A stretch of DNA of 64,000 nucleotides from Mermis nigrescens (lineage: Eukaryota; Nematoda; Enoplea; Mermithida; Mermithidae): assembly GCA_036768485.1 (NCBI GenBank), contig JAVLUZ010000547.1, forward strand, positions 944,501-1,008,500. The letters run 5' to 3'. The notes under the pieces were generated by a model that worked only from the letters and a program-made list of their open reading frames with translations, was not told the DNA's origin and made no database searches. This document shows, piece after piece, positions 55,309 to 64,000 of the stretch. The translations under genes were made by a program, and so were the position numbers. How positions within the stretch are numbered: position 1 is the stretch's first letter; each line of letters opens with the position of its first letter.

Positions 55309-56035
55309 TAATATAATACTCCGCGTGTCTCTGTGCACGTCAGGCGAGTTCAATCAATAATTCTTAGGTCAACATACTTCGACCACCTACCAGGCTGACC
55401 TATATGTTCGTTTATAGTCACCAGCTCGGACTGAGCTGTCTTGCGGATTGTGCAGCTGTGTATATTATCGCGCGCACACGCATTAATAAAACCGGTGCTA
55501 TTGGGCGAACCCAATAGCCTTTATCAGCGCTGACTCCTCACTTAGCAGTTTGACGTGCTAAGCTCGGACCGGTTCCCTTCAGATGTTATGTCCCTTCACT
55601 GTTTTAATTGTTTACATTTTTGATATTTTCCTTTTTATAATTTTTTTTCGCTATTTTTACGTAATTAGAGTTGTTTACTGCTTTAGTGTAGTATCAAAGC
55701 ATAATTATGTACAATGTACTTTTGTGCTTGGGTCCTAATAGCCTCAGCTTGTGCGGGCTATGTAAAGAAGCCATCAAATTTCTTTAATTCTTTTACAAAT
55801 AATCTGATTTTTGGCAAATTTTTCATACTTCATGCTGAAAGAGGAGAAAAGTTTAACTGCTTAACTTCTAGAAACTTTTAAAAAGCGTGCCGTGTATTAT
55901 ACATGCGTTTAATTTGTAGTTCAGTTTCTTTTCGATTTATTAGCATTTCCTGTATCTTTTTCATATTAATCTAAACTTTTTTCTATCATTTTTTAGTTTT
56001 TTCTTCATTTTTAAATTATGCTGTTTTTCCTATAG

Positions 56036-56177
56036 CTCCCCATTCTTTATTTGGTGCTCTACGAATTCATCGTTTGCTTTACATTGCGTCTGGTAGTAGT
56101 CGGTATAATTGCCAAAAAAGTGCCGACGTGGACCCCGCTTATCTCAAATGTGCTGATTGCAGCTGGTTTGGCTACTG
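56036..56177 (+). CDS. AQP11/12-like aquaporin, exon 2
   Basis: Preceded by TGTTTTTCCTATAG (acceptor) and followed by GTACGC (donor). Encodes residues 153-199 plus the first base of codon 200 (phase 1). LYLVLYEFIVCFTLRLVV corresponds to the fourth helix of AQP11, with its conserved Glu, and PLISNVLIAAGLAT to the fifth. It aligns with exon 1 and exon 3 without gaps. The ORF is too short to stand out alone; the assignment rests on homology, splice signals and phase. Confidence 0.78.
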
Positions 56178-56209
56178 GTACGCGTAGTATTTTTATAGTG
56201 ATGTGCACA

Positions 56210-56778
56210 TAGGCCCGTAAGACAGGATTTCATTTCGAGGAGGGAGGACAAAAATTTTAAAAGTCAGATATCTCGAGAACCATTCGGGGTTAGTTTAAAA
56301 AAAGGCATTTTTCAACGTTTCTCAACGAGCTCTTATGGTTAAGGGAAATTTTAAAAAAAAAATCAATTATTTTTAAACTTATTTAATGCTCATAAACAAA
56401 AGACCTTGCTTGAACTATTCGTGCAACTGGTTTCTCAGCGTCCAGTCCACGGACAATATTTTAACTTTTGTATTTGTACTCAATCTCTGTGCTCCGCAAA
56501 GAAAAATAAGCAGAAAATTAGGGATTGGGCGCGAAGCGCTGGAAAAATTTAACATGTTCTCCATGCCTAATTCAAATTTTAGCATGTTAAAGACAGAAAC
56601 TTCACAAAAACACTTAATTCGACGCAAAGCGACACAAGATTTTGCGTCTACTATCTCAAAAGTATTCAAAAAATCTGTTTTGGTGACCTTTAAATGCACT
56701 TGGTAGAATTTGTCATTTATATCTTTTTTTGTTTTAGGAGGGGCAACTGACCCTCTTGCCCCCCATGTTTACGGCCTG
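56210..56778. mobile_element. Small hAT-like element with perfect TSD TGTGCACA
   Basis: Starts TAGGCCCGTA and ends TACGGCCTG (inverted CAGGCCGTA). TGTGCACA flanks both sides (56202-56209, 56779-56786). The interior is repeat P with two hairpin-bearing units (56529, 56622). It starts 33 bp after the exon 2 end. It has no transposase. Confidence 0.8.
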
Positions 56779-56782
56779 TGTG

Positions 56783-56925
56783 CACACATGGGCGCGGGGT
56801 AGGAGGTCTGGGGGGTCCGCCGGACCTCCACGCCTCCCAGAATCTGAAAGCCCCTAAAAATCGGTACCCTTAGAATTGAATTTTTGTTGTTATTTTTGGC
56901 GATTGTGCCCATACGTGGGCAGCAA
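56783..56925 (+). repeat. Repeat N copy beside the hAT-like element
   Basis: CACACATGGGCGCGGGG start, GGACCTCCACGCCTCCCAGAATCTG, TTGTGCCCATACGTGGGCAGC end, which is an inverted match to the start. Confidence 0.65.
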
Positions 56926-56929
56926 GAAA

Positions 56930-57180
56930 ATTCTGGGGGGGTGCAAGATTTTTTGAAGGTCAAAAAATGGCCTTAAAAATGGTGGTATGGCGATAAAAAC
57001 ACTATTTTATGACGTTTCTCATCAAGCACTATCCATTGGCATCAAAAAATTGCGAAAAAAACGAAAAAAAAATTTCAAAAATTGAATTCTGAAGGGGTAT
57101 TTTGTTTTCTAGGGGGTATTTTGGTTTCTGGGGGTGCATACCTCCCAAACCCCCTCCGCCCCCCACGCCCAGGTGTGATT
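56930..57180 (+). repeat. MITE M, copy 1 in intron 2
   Basis: AAAATTCTGGGGGGGTGCAAG, AAAAATGGCCTTAAAAATGG, TTTCTCATCAAGCACTATCC, TTGGCATCAAAAAATTGCG, a G-rich end and CCCACGCCCAGGTGTG. At least five more copies are in the window. Confidence 0.8.
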
Positions 57181-57243
57181 GTGCCCCATTGGACCGTCCT
57201 CGGAATTTGGTTGCTGCTCATGTATGGCGAGTAGTTATTGGTG

Positions 57244-57500
57244 GGTACCATAGGTGGGCGCCACCAAAGTTCTGGGGGTGCAAGATTTTTTCAAAGGTCA
57301 AAAAATGGTCTTAAAAATGGTGGGATAGCGAAAAAGACACAACTTTTCAACGTTTCTCATCGAGCACTATCCATTGGCATCAAAAAATTGCTAAAAAACA
57401 AGAAATATTCAAAAATTGAATTCTGGAGGGTATTTTGGTTTTGGGGGGATATATGCCCCCGGCCGGACCCCCTCCATGCCCAGGTATGGTGGGTACCAGG
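57244..57500 (+). repeat. MITE M, copy 2
   Basis: Starts GGTGGGCGCCACCAAAGTTC and ends CCATGCCCAGGTATGG, with the full M block order in between. Confidence 0.8.
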
Positions 57501-58996
57501 GGAGCAATGCTTAAGCATAGGACACGTTGTAGCGTAGGCGGTGGGGGCAGGGCTGGGATGCAGATGGGTGTACTAAAAATTTGGTGGACCAATAATAAAA
57601 GTTAAGCTAGGCGACGCCGAATTGGTGTACTAACAAATAGTTTTGGACAACTAAGTCTAAGTGTGAGCAGTGTTTGTTTTTGTACAAGGTCTGTTTGTAC
57701 ATGTACAAAGATGATCCCCGAAAGTCTTTGTACATTTTGTACATGCAAAATTTTGTGTACTGTAATATGGTACAGTAGCGATTTTAGTGTGGTAAAGCAG
57801 GGTTTTTCGATTTCTGGTAGTGTATTTTAGCTAATTTCTGGGTTTCTGACGCCAAAAATTACTAAAAATTGTCTCAAAGCGCCGAAAATTTTGACATTTT
57901 TCCATTCTAAATGCAAATTCTGCCATTTTAAAGATATATAGGACAAACAATTACTCATTTCGGCGCGAAGCGCTGAAAAATTTATTGGAAATACACACCT
58001 TTTTACAATTTTTGTCTTCTCGAAAATCTTTGTACATGTACATAGACGGTCCTGAAAAGTCTTTGTACATTGGGAAAATTTTTTGCCGGATACAAAAAAG
58101 ACACTGAGTGTAAGGTAAGCTTAAATGTAAATTGAAATAGCTAACCTGGGCGGGGGTCAAGCCTAAGTGTAAGGGGATTTGGGATGGACCCTTAAATCAA
58201 CGTGTCCTATGCTAGCCTGGGAACCCTTGGTGAGGGTATCATCCGGTACCCTGGATCTTATGGTTAAGCATAGGACACGTAGCAGAGGCGGCGGGGGTGG
58301 GCTTGCTCTGTGGGCGACGTAGAATTGGTGTAGGTACTAAAATTTGGCAGGTATGAAAATAAATAGTTAACCTAGGCGACGTTGAATTCGTGTACTAAAA
58401 TAGTTAGGGACTGCAAGCCCAGAATTTAAGCCTAAGTGTAAAGTAGATCGTGGACGGGCCCCCAAAAATAACTTGTCCGATGCTAGTGGCTGGGAACCAC
58501 TCAGGCCCTCCTCAGTGAGGGCTTCAAATGGTGGGAGCTATGTAAGCTAGATTTCCTCAAGAGATAAACTAAGATTAAACTGATACTAGTTGTATCAATA
58601 TTGATTTCGATTTTCCGACCAATTTTTACTTCTGGGCAAAGCAGTCGATGTTGTACAATGGGGGTACAAAACCGACTGTTTGCTACCGGGTGGATATCCC
58701 CATCGGAGGTTTCCAGCCTAGCATAAGACACGTTGATTTGGGTGTCCGTCCCCCGGCCCCTTTACACTTAGGCTTGCCCCGTGCCCCGGTTTAATATTTC
58801 AGTTTACATTTAAGCTGACTTTACACTTAGACTTAGCTGTCCCCAAGTATTTTTCAGTACACCAATTTGACGTCATCTACGTAAACTTTTATTATTAATC
58901 CACAAATTTTAGCACACCAATCTGCGTGTCAGCCCCGCACTTCACCGCCTGTGCTACAACGTGTCCTGTGCTTAAGCATTGCTCCCCAGGTACCCA
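57490..58996. mobile_element. Element with long inverted ends and nested repeat X
   Basis: The left end GGGGAGCAATGCTTAAGCAT, then AGGACACGTTGTAGC and AGGCGGTG, is mirrored at 58930-58996. Between them lie a second direct copy of the end (58258-58400) and repeat X (57660-58160). Blocks such as AAGCCTAAGTGTAA recur in both orientations. No coding sequence was found. Ends are adjacent to M copies on both sides. Confidence 0.65.
57660..58160 (-). repeat. Repeat X with TGTACAAAGAC blocks, minus orientation
   Basis: Inverted relative to 46960-47660 and 61560-62000: TTTGTACATGTACAAAGATG, ATGGTACAGTAGCGATTTTAG, GACGCCAAAAATTACTAAAA, then a hairpin GGCGCGAAGCGCT at 57961. Confidence 0.85.
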
Positions 58997-59260
58997 CCAT
59001 AGGTGGGCGGCACCAAAGTTCTGAGAGGGATGCGAGATTTTTCAAAGGTCAAAAATGGCCTTAAAAATGGTGGTATGGCGAAAAAAATTACCATTTTCCG
59101 ACGTTTCTCATCGAGCACTATCCATTGGCATCAAAATATGCGAAAAAAACAAAAAAAAACGTATTCTGGGGGCATTTCGGTTTCAGGGAGGGGTATTTTA
59201 ATTTCTAAGGGGCTGCATATCCCCCGAATATCCACGCTCACGTATGGTACCCAGCCATAA
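58990..59260 (+). repeat. MITE M, copy 3
   Basis: Starts GGTGGGCGGCACCAAAGTTC, with ATGGCCTTAAAAATGGTGG and CATCGAGCACTATCCATTGG; lacks some of the central A-rich part. Confidence 0.75.
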
Positions 59261-59399
59261 CTACTATAGTGGTCATGTTTTGAAATTCAATTAAATTTAT
59301 AGAGCGCAACCTTAGCTTAATTTTAATTAAAGCTTAACTTTTAATTGAGGCATGATTTTTAATTAAAGCGGGCTTAGACCGCACACGGGCCTGTGGGGG
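59261..59399. other. AT-rich spacer between M copies
   Basis: Contains repeated TTAATTAAAG and TTTTAATTGAGG motifs; no other feature. Confidence 0.4.
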
Positions 59400-59680
59400 T
59401 TGTATTCATAGGTTGGCGGCACCAAAGTTCTGGGGGGTGGGGTGCAAGATTTTTCAAATGTCAAAAAATGGCCTTTAAAATGGTGGTATATGGCTAAAAA
59501 ACCATTTTCAACGATTCTCATCGAGCACCAGCCATTGGCATCAAAAAATTGCGAGAAAAAAACGGAAAAAAAATCAAAAATTGAATTCCGGGGGTATTTT
59601 GATTTTTTGGGGGGGGGGTATTTTGGTTTCTCGGGGGTTGCATACCCTCCCAAACCCTCCACGCCCAGTATGGTTCTATT
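59400..59680 (+). repeat. MITE M, copy 4
   Basis: GGTTGGCGGCACCAAAGTTC to CCCTCCACGCCCAGTATGG, with the complete internal order. Confidence 0.8.
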
Positions 59681-59689
59681 TGCCCTAGA

Positions 59690-59810
59690 AATTGAAATAC
59701 TTCCCGCAGATTACTGTAGACCCCCAGAATTCTATCATTAGTAACTTTTTTTGCGTTTCACCCCATCCTGACCCCCAGAAATTGGTGCTGCCCAGCCCAT
59801 GTATGGCTAA
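59690..59810 (+). repeat. Repeat N, end fragment
   Basis: CAGATTACTGTAGACCCCC, CACCCCATCCTGACCCCCAG and TGGTGCTGCCCAGCCCATG match the right part of the copy at 8250-8560. Confidence 0.6.
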
Positions 59811-60533
59811 GATGCCTATTTCGGCTGAAAAAATATAGCAGGTAGTCTAATTGTACCTGTAACGGCTCGAAATTTGGGGAAAGCGGCAATCGGCTATCCT
59901 CTGATCTTTTTTATGAAATGGCTAATAAAACCTTAAATTTACGTTATACCTAAAATTTTGAAAAATTGTCCCAAAACTTCAACATTTTGCCAGAAAGCAT
60001 GCATTTATCATTGAGCAGTGACTTTTAAATTTTATTTTATGGATTTTAGTTAAGCGCTAAATTTGTAATTTTTATCTTGTTAAATGTTCCGCCAGTTTAT
60101 TGCCTTCTATTGTTTGGCCTTGAAGGAGATTTTTCTAATTTTTCCGATTTTTTTGTGCTCGCATTTTATTTTCTTCAATTTTTTCTATCCATTATCGACT
60201 TTTACCCGTTTTTGTCTTGTAGATCAGCTACGTTTGTAAATCAAAAAATTTTTTGCAAAACAAAAATTTTTGTCATTGCCTTTGTTTTTTTTTAATTTAT
60301 ATTGCATTTTCTTCTTAACCGTATTTTTATCTTTCTTTTCTACTTTATACGCTTTTTCTCTGGTTTTTGCTAATTTTTTACATTGTTCATTCTATTTTCT
60401 TGTAATTGTTGCATTTTATTGCATTTTGATAGTTTTGTTGCTTCCTGATGTTTTATTTTTTATTTTATGTATATTCTATTTTTTACTTGTATTTTTATGA
60501 TTTCCCTATCAGCCTATCTTATTTTACTCGCAG

Positions 60534-60715
60534 AGATATTTTTGTTCGGCGTGGCTGGTTTAAACCCGACCGTCGCGTTCAGTCGATTGTTCGGTTGTAA
60601 AGGAATAACTGCTTTACAACACTTTGAAGTGTTTTGGTTACCGTCCATTATCGGATTCGCCGTCGCCTTCACAGTTGAAAAAATTTGGCTAAATGATAGG
60701 GCCAAGCTAGAATAA
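60534..60715 (+). CDS. AQP11/12-like aquaporin, exon 3 (terminal)
   Basis: The acceptor TTATTTTACTCGCAG gives phase 1, completing codon 200 as Glu. Encodes residues 200-259, ending in TAA. GVAGLNPTVAFSRLFG holds the second pore-loop motif as NPT (210-212), where AQP11 has NPA. FEVFWLPSIIGFAVAF (230-245) is the sixth helix, with the WLAPS-type signature of AQP11 relatives as WLPS. The tail is short and charged, with no clear sorting motif. Confidence 0.87.
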
Positions 60716-60888
60716 ATTCTCTATTCATTTATTCATTCAATAATATCATCACTTGGCGCATGATTACATAGTAGTACCACCTATCGGGTTGTTTATATGC
60801 CTTCCTGTAAACTAATATTTGTGATTTTATCCCGTTATTTATTGTTAACAATTCGTTATATATTATTTAGTGAATGCACGTGGCTAGA

Positions 60889-60894
60889 AATAAA
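60889..60894 (+). terminator. Possible polyadenylation signal of the aquaporin gene
   Basis: AATAAA 174 bp after the stop. A second AATAAA overlaps the stop codon at 60711-60716. Which one is used cannot be told. Confidence 0.45.
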
Positions 60895-60965
60895 GCATCG
60901 CGTTTATATGTAGGTACTTACCTATATAACCCCAACGTTAGTCTAGCCTGGAATTTTAGATACAC

Positions 60966-61081
60966 TATAGTCCGTTTCACTCTAGTTTGGGCGTAAGTCT
61001 TAAAAATCATCTCCGACAAATTGCGATTATAGCATACCTTGGCTAACTGACGAAGAAAATTCTCACGTGAAACAGACTATA
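60966..61081. mobile_element. Complete 116-bp MITE (TATAGTCYGTTTCAC ends)
   Basis: TATAGTCCGTTTCAC at the left and GTGAAACAGACTATA at the right are inverted, with one difference in 15. Related ends are at 10306, 31003 and 31395. Target site not determined. Confidence 0.75.
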
Positions 61082-61559
61082 TGTAGGTTTTCTTTGAACA
61101 GATTTGGAACTGTTGCGTCAAACCTGCAGCTGTCACAATGTTCCAGTGAATGAAAGCAGATGTAGTAAATAAGTAACTACCATATAGATACACAGCTTGG
61201 CCGATCTGTGGGGATCGGTCGGTCTTGGGACTGCGGGGGTCGAAAAATTGAGCTTTTTGGATCAAAATCTACTCAAAAAGTCGTATTAACCCTCCGTTTA
61301 CCGTGTCCTATGCCGGAGGCATAATGAATCACTTTTGTTGTATTCTTTTCTGTTCTACCCTATCCATGTGTCCAAAACATTGTCTCTCCTCGTTTTGGCT
61401 TTAGTTACATCGTTTTTAATAGTTTAGCTCGAAGAGGAGTTATAGAGTAAGAAATCGGCATTTTTTGGCCTATTTACTGTACTATCACAAAAACTCAAGC
61501 AGGGAAAATAAGGTTATAATGAGAAAATTTAGTGGTTTATTCCTTTTCAGCTCTTTAAA
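61082..61559. other. No gene recognised
   Basis: The minus-strand frame at 61077-61265 starts within the MITE and shows no domain. Confidence 0.4.
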
Positions 61560-62000
61560 TGCATCTTGTGGATGTGTTTAATGTACAAAGACTTTTTGGG
61601 ACCGTGTTTGTACGTGTATACAAAGATTTGTGGAAGACAAAAATTGCAAAATAGGTCTGAAATTCGCTAAAATTTTCGGCGCTTCGCGCCGGAATGAGTA
61701 ATTGTGTGTTCTATATATCTTCTTAATGGCAGAAATTGCATTTCAAACGGAAAAATGTTAAATTTTTCGGCGCTTTGCGCCGTTTAGACGATTCTTAGTG
61801 ATTTTTGCCCTTAGAGACCCAGAATTTAGCTAAAGTATGCTACCAAAAGTCGAATAACTCTATGTTTGCCACACTAAAATCGCTACTGTACCATATTATT
61901 GTACCCAAAAATCTGTGAGTACAAAATGTACGAAGATTTTTGGGGACCATCTTTGTTCATGTACAAACGTACCTTGTACAAAAAACCACTGCCCCCTCCC
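61560..62000 (+). repeat. Repeat X, plus copy
   Basis: TGTACAAAGACTTTTTGGGACC, AAATTTTCGGCGCTTCGCGCC (hairpin at 61679), GGCGCTTTGCGCC (61770), then CGCTACTGTACCATATTATTG and a terminal CTTGTACAAAAAA. This is the same order as inside the nested hAT at 46800-47861. Confidence 0.85.
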
Positions 62001-62599
62001 AGATTACCCAGCACATTTTATTTAGTCCTTATAAAGTTTTCAAAAATTTCCGATAGCTGAAGGTTGGCTAAGACTTTCAACGTCTTACAAGATTTTGGAT
62101 TGCTGAATAAAACTATAAGCGTTTAATTATTTTTATAAGAATTTTAGCCTGTTTTCATGACTTATAAGCACGATTGGCTCAGCGTGTTTATGTATACAAT
62201 TATAGCCTTCCTTGAAAAAAGCCGAGGAGGATGAATAATACACATTAAATAACCTTATGAGGAGACTGGCAGGTGCACCACTTGCTTTAGCAATATTTTC
62301 TGCATCACTGGAGTTGCTTAGCAGTAACTAGTACCTACGCTTGTGAAAATCTCAATAGACTCATTTTATTTAATTGACTTAATTTTAATTCAATTTTATT
62401 AAATTTCCGTTTAACCATTTTTGTGGCCTTACGATGCGGATTAATTGAATTCAAGAGAAAACCATAAAGTTAAAGTAATCAGACTCTGTACCTACAAGTG
62501 TTTGACTTCATTCCAAAATCATTTCTGGTCAGTCTGACAAAACGTCACTGTAAATCCGTAGATATATTTAAAACTTATCTTGAAAAAATAAATCTGTAG
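62001..62599. other. No gene recognised
   Basis: AT-rich, no element ends or frames of interest. Confidence 0.4.
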
Positions 62600-62965
62600 A
62601 TATAATATATGTAGATTTATTGCTTGCAAGCAGAAACAAGCAAAAAAGTTGTCTTGCGATAATGCATACTATGACCTATGAGTTTGCTTATTCATGCTTG
62701 TAAGCAACAAGCAGCTAATTTTCTTATAAAATTGCTTTTTACTTATCAAATCTTGCAAAGATACTTGTCATTTTGCTTGCCTTGCTTATGAATGCGTATA
62801 AGCAAAAAGCTAAGGTAGGCAAATATGCAAGAAGGTACAAGCTATCTTATAAGAATTTGATATCTTACAGATTACTTGTAAGTAGTATCATTTGCTTATG
62901 AAATCGTGCAATACCATGAGCATCAACAAGAAAAAGGATAAGATTATAAGAATCTTATAAGCATC
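62600..62965. repeat. Dense TTGCTTATAAGCA-type motifs
   Basis: TTGCTTGCAAGCA, TGCTTGTAAGCA, CTTGCTTATGAA, GCGTATAAGCA and ATCTTATAAGCA recur on both strands through 360 bp. It resembles the hexamer-filled subterminal regions of the hATs in this window, but no terminus was identified. Confidence 0.6.
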
Positions 62966-63114
62966 CACCCGACGCTTGTCAAGATGAGGCACGATAACGT
63001 GGGTTTATATATTTTTACTGTAACGTGATTCGAAGGGTGATAATCAGCCAATCGGCATAAGGCCTTTCATCCGATTAGCTATAGTCTACTGCACATTATT
63101 TGGCTCTAAACCTT

Positions 63115-63395
63115 GAGCATTGCCACCACACCTGGGCGTAGGAGGGCTTGGGTGCACCCCCCCCCCGAGAAACCAAAATACCCCCCAGAAACCAAAATAA
63201 CCCCCTTCCAGAATTCAATTTTTGAAATTTGTTTGTTTTTTAGCAATTTTTTGATGCCAATGGATAGTGCTAGATGAGAAAGGTTGAAAAGGGTGTTTTT
63301 TCCCATGCCACAATTTTTAAAGCCAATTTTATGACCTTCGAAAAATCTTGCACCCCCAGAATTGTGGTGCTGCCCACGTATGTATGATTGGCACT
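63115..63395 (-). repeat. MITE M, minus copy
   Basis: CACACCTGGGCGTAGGAGGG, CCCCCCAGAAACCAAAATA, CCAGAATTCAATTTTTGAA, ATGGATAGTGCTAGATGAG and CACCCCCAGAATTGTGGTGC: the reverse complement of the copies in intron 2. Confidence 0.8.
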
Positions 63396-63717
63396 GTGGG
63401 TCAGTCTGGCTCTTAAGAGCAGTGAGAGCTTGACCGGCAGCCTCACGCAAGAAAAATACCTACTTGTCGCATGCGCAACCGAACTCCGTATTTCGGACCG
63501 TGAAGTGAATGGTAATACCGCTAGACCACTTTGGGGAAGTGGCGGCGAAGTTTGAAATATTACATGTACATACATAGGTACCCCTTATATTGTACAATTA
63601 GCAAATCGGTTGATGCGAGAGGCGGGTACAAAGAAATTGCTCTTTGCCGATTGGCTGACTTGCTCATACTTTAGAATCACTTAACTGTAAAAAAATCTTA
63701 GGAATTTTGAAACAGAG

Positions 63718-63773
63718 TGTGTATGTATGTACATACGTACATACATATGTACGTACATATGTATGTATACGTA
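63718..63773. repeat. Palindromic GTAT/GTAC microsatellite
   Basis: Alternating TATG, TACG and CATA tetramers form overlapping palindromes such as ATGTACATACGTACAT and ACATATGTACGTACATATGT. Confidence 0.85.
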
Positions 63774-63804
63774 GGGGTTAATTTCGAATTGATTGTTAAA
63801 AGTA

Positions 63805-63935
63805 TTGCTTTGCTGCTAGATCAGCTAGAATTTGGGACAATCTTCCTCAATATACCTATTCGAAATTCTCTAAATGTTTGGACATTTAAGAGAAATTTGA
63901 AAAAGGTTGGTTCCGTAATTTTTCTGATGGGCACA
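63805..63935 (+). pseudogene. Possible CR1-type RT C-terminal fragment
   Basis: One frame reads SARIWDNLPQY and a shifted frame reads IPIRNSLNVWTFKRNLKKVG. Together they resemble the conserved end of CR1-type ORF2 proteins (R.WNSLP....S.SV..FK..LKK), as seen near residues 885-910 of element A. A frameshift separates the pieces, and the window ends soon after. Confidence 0.5.
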
Positions 63936-64000
63936 CGTGAGCGCAATGGTATTTGCCTTTGTGTCCAGGACATTCGCATTTTTATACTTTGCTATCTTAT

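Larger units (their letters stand above)
51049..56035 (+). other. Aquaporin intron 1 (inferred)
   Basis: About 5.0 kb, phase 0, from GTTCGC to TTTTTCCTATAG. It contains the ~172-bp tandem array, a 20-bp-stem hairpin and a near-perfect inverted duplication. No other exon was needed or found. 55310-56030 is otherwise unassigned. Confidence 0.7.
56178..60533 (+). other. Aquaporin intron 2 (inferred)
   Basis: About 4.4 kb, phase 1, ending CTTATTTTACTCGCAG. It contains an hAT, several M and N MITEs, repeat X and an element with long inverted ends. 59820-60530 is T-rich and lacks other features; its frames are low-complexity hydrophobic translations. Confidence 0.75.

Noticed and set aside
54892..55353. 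Two opposite open frames of 81-93 codons
   Set aside because: They fall in the spacer and arm of an inverted duplication, with no domain or splice evidence.
60077..60500. Hydrophobic frames that might be membrane proteins
   Set aside because: They are low-complexity translations of T-rich intron DNA just before the last aquaporin exon.
1..64000. LTR retrotransposons or integrated viral genes
   Set aside because: No paired LTRs, gag, protease, integrase or capsid signatures were seen; all RT motifs belong to CR1-type non-LTR elements.

Overview
The window is animal nuclear DNA. It is AT-rich, the one convincing host gene is split by kilobase-scale introns, and most of the rest is layered transposon and repeat DNA: CR1-type non-LTR retrotransposons, many hAT elements, MITEs, minisatellites and inverted repeats. 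I see no operons and no bacterial-type genes. The repeat types suggest an invertebrate, but the phylum cannot be fixed from the sequence. All alignments and spacings were done by eye.

Host gene. An AQP11/12-like (unorthodox) aquaporin lies on the + strand in three exons: 50593-51048, 56036-56177 and 60534-60715. Together they encode about 259 residues. The introns (about 5.0 and 4.4 kb) are packed with repeats, including a diverged ~172-bp tandem array, a 172-bp near-perfect inverted duplication and an hAT element starting 33 bp after exon 2. Two weaker single-exon candidates are at 9387-9635 (-) and 10999-11259 (+).

Transposon nest, about 32.65-42.67 kb. The outermost layer appears to be an hAT element with a CAGTGTTGCCAAC end. 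Inside it is a repeat carrying a GC-rich hairpin, and inside that a decayed CR1-type element (B). B was hit twice. An intact 4.1-kb CR1-type element (A, 33122-37230) is flanked by GAAA and interrupts B's reading frame seamlessly. A separate hAT (37915-39068) has a 7/8-matching 8-bp target duplication. Element A has an ORF1 with an N-terminal 2A-like motif, a PHD finger and an RRM-like domain. After a single in-frame UGA comes a full endonuclease/reverse-transcriptase ORF2 that has no usable AUG before its endonuclease domain. I consider this the most interesting system in the window.

Other regions. 1-6.7 kb holds hairpin repeats, the same ~172-bp array in both orientations and a 376-bp hAT MITE. 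14.75-17.2 kb is a minisatellite repeat split by an hAT with a perfect 8-bp duplication; an inverted relative lies at 25.6-26.4 kb. 43.0-45.1 kb is palindromic and tandem repeat DNA. 46.39-48.34 kb is an hAT with another hAT nested inside, both with perfect 8-bp duplications. 48.99-49.60 kb is a CR1-type pseudogene on the minus strand. 56.2-59.8 kb is a chain of MITEs. A 13-base GC-rich hairpin (GGCGC-GAA-GCGCC) recurs about 25 times across otherwise unrelated repeats.
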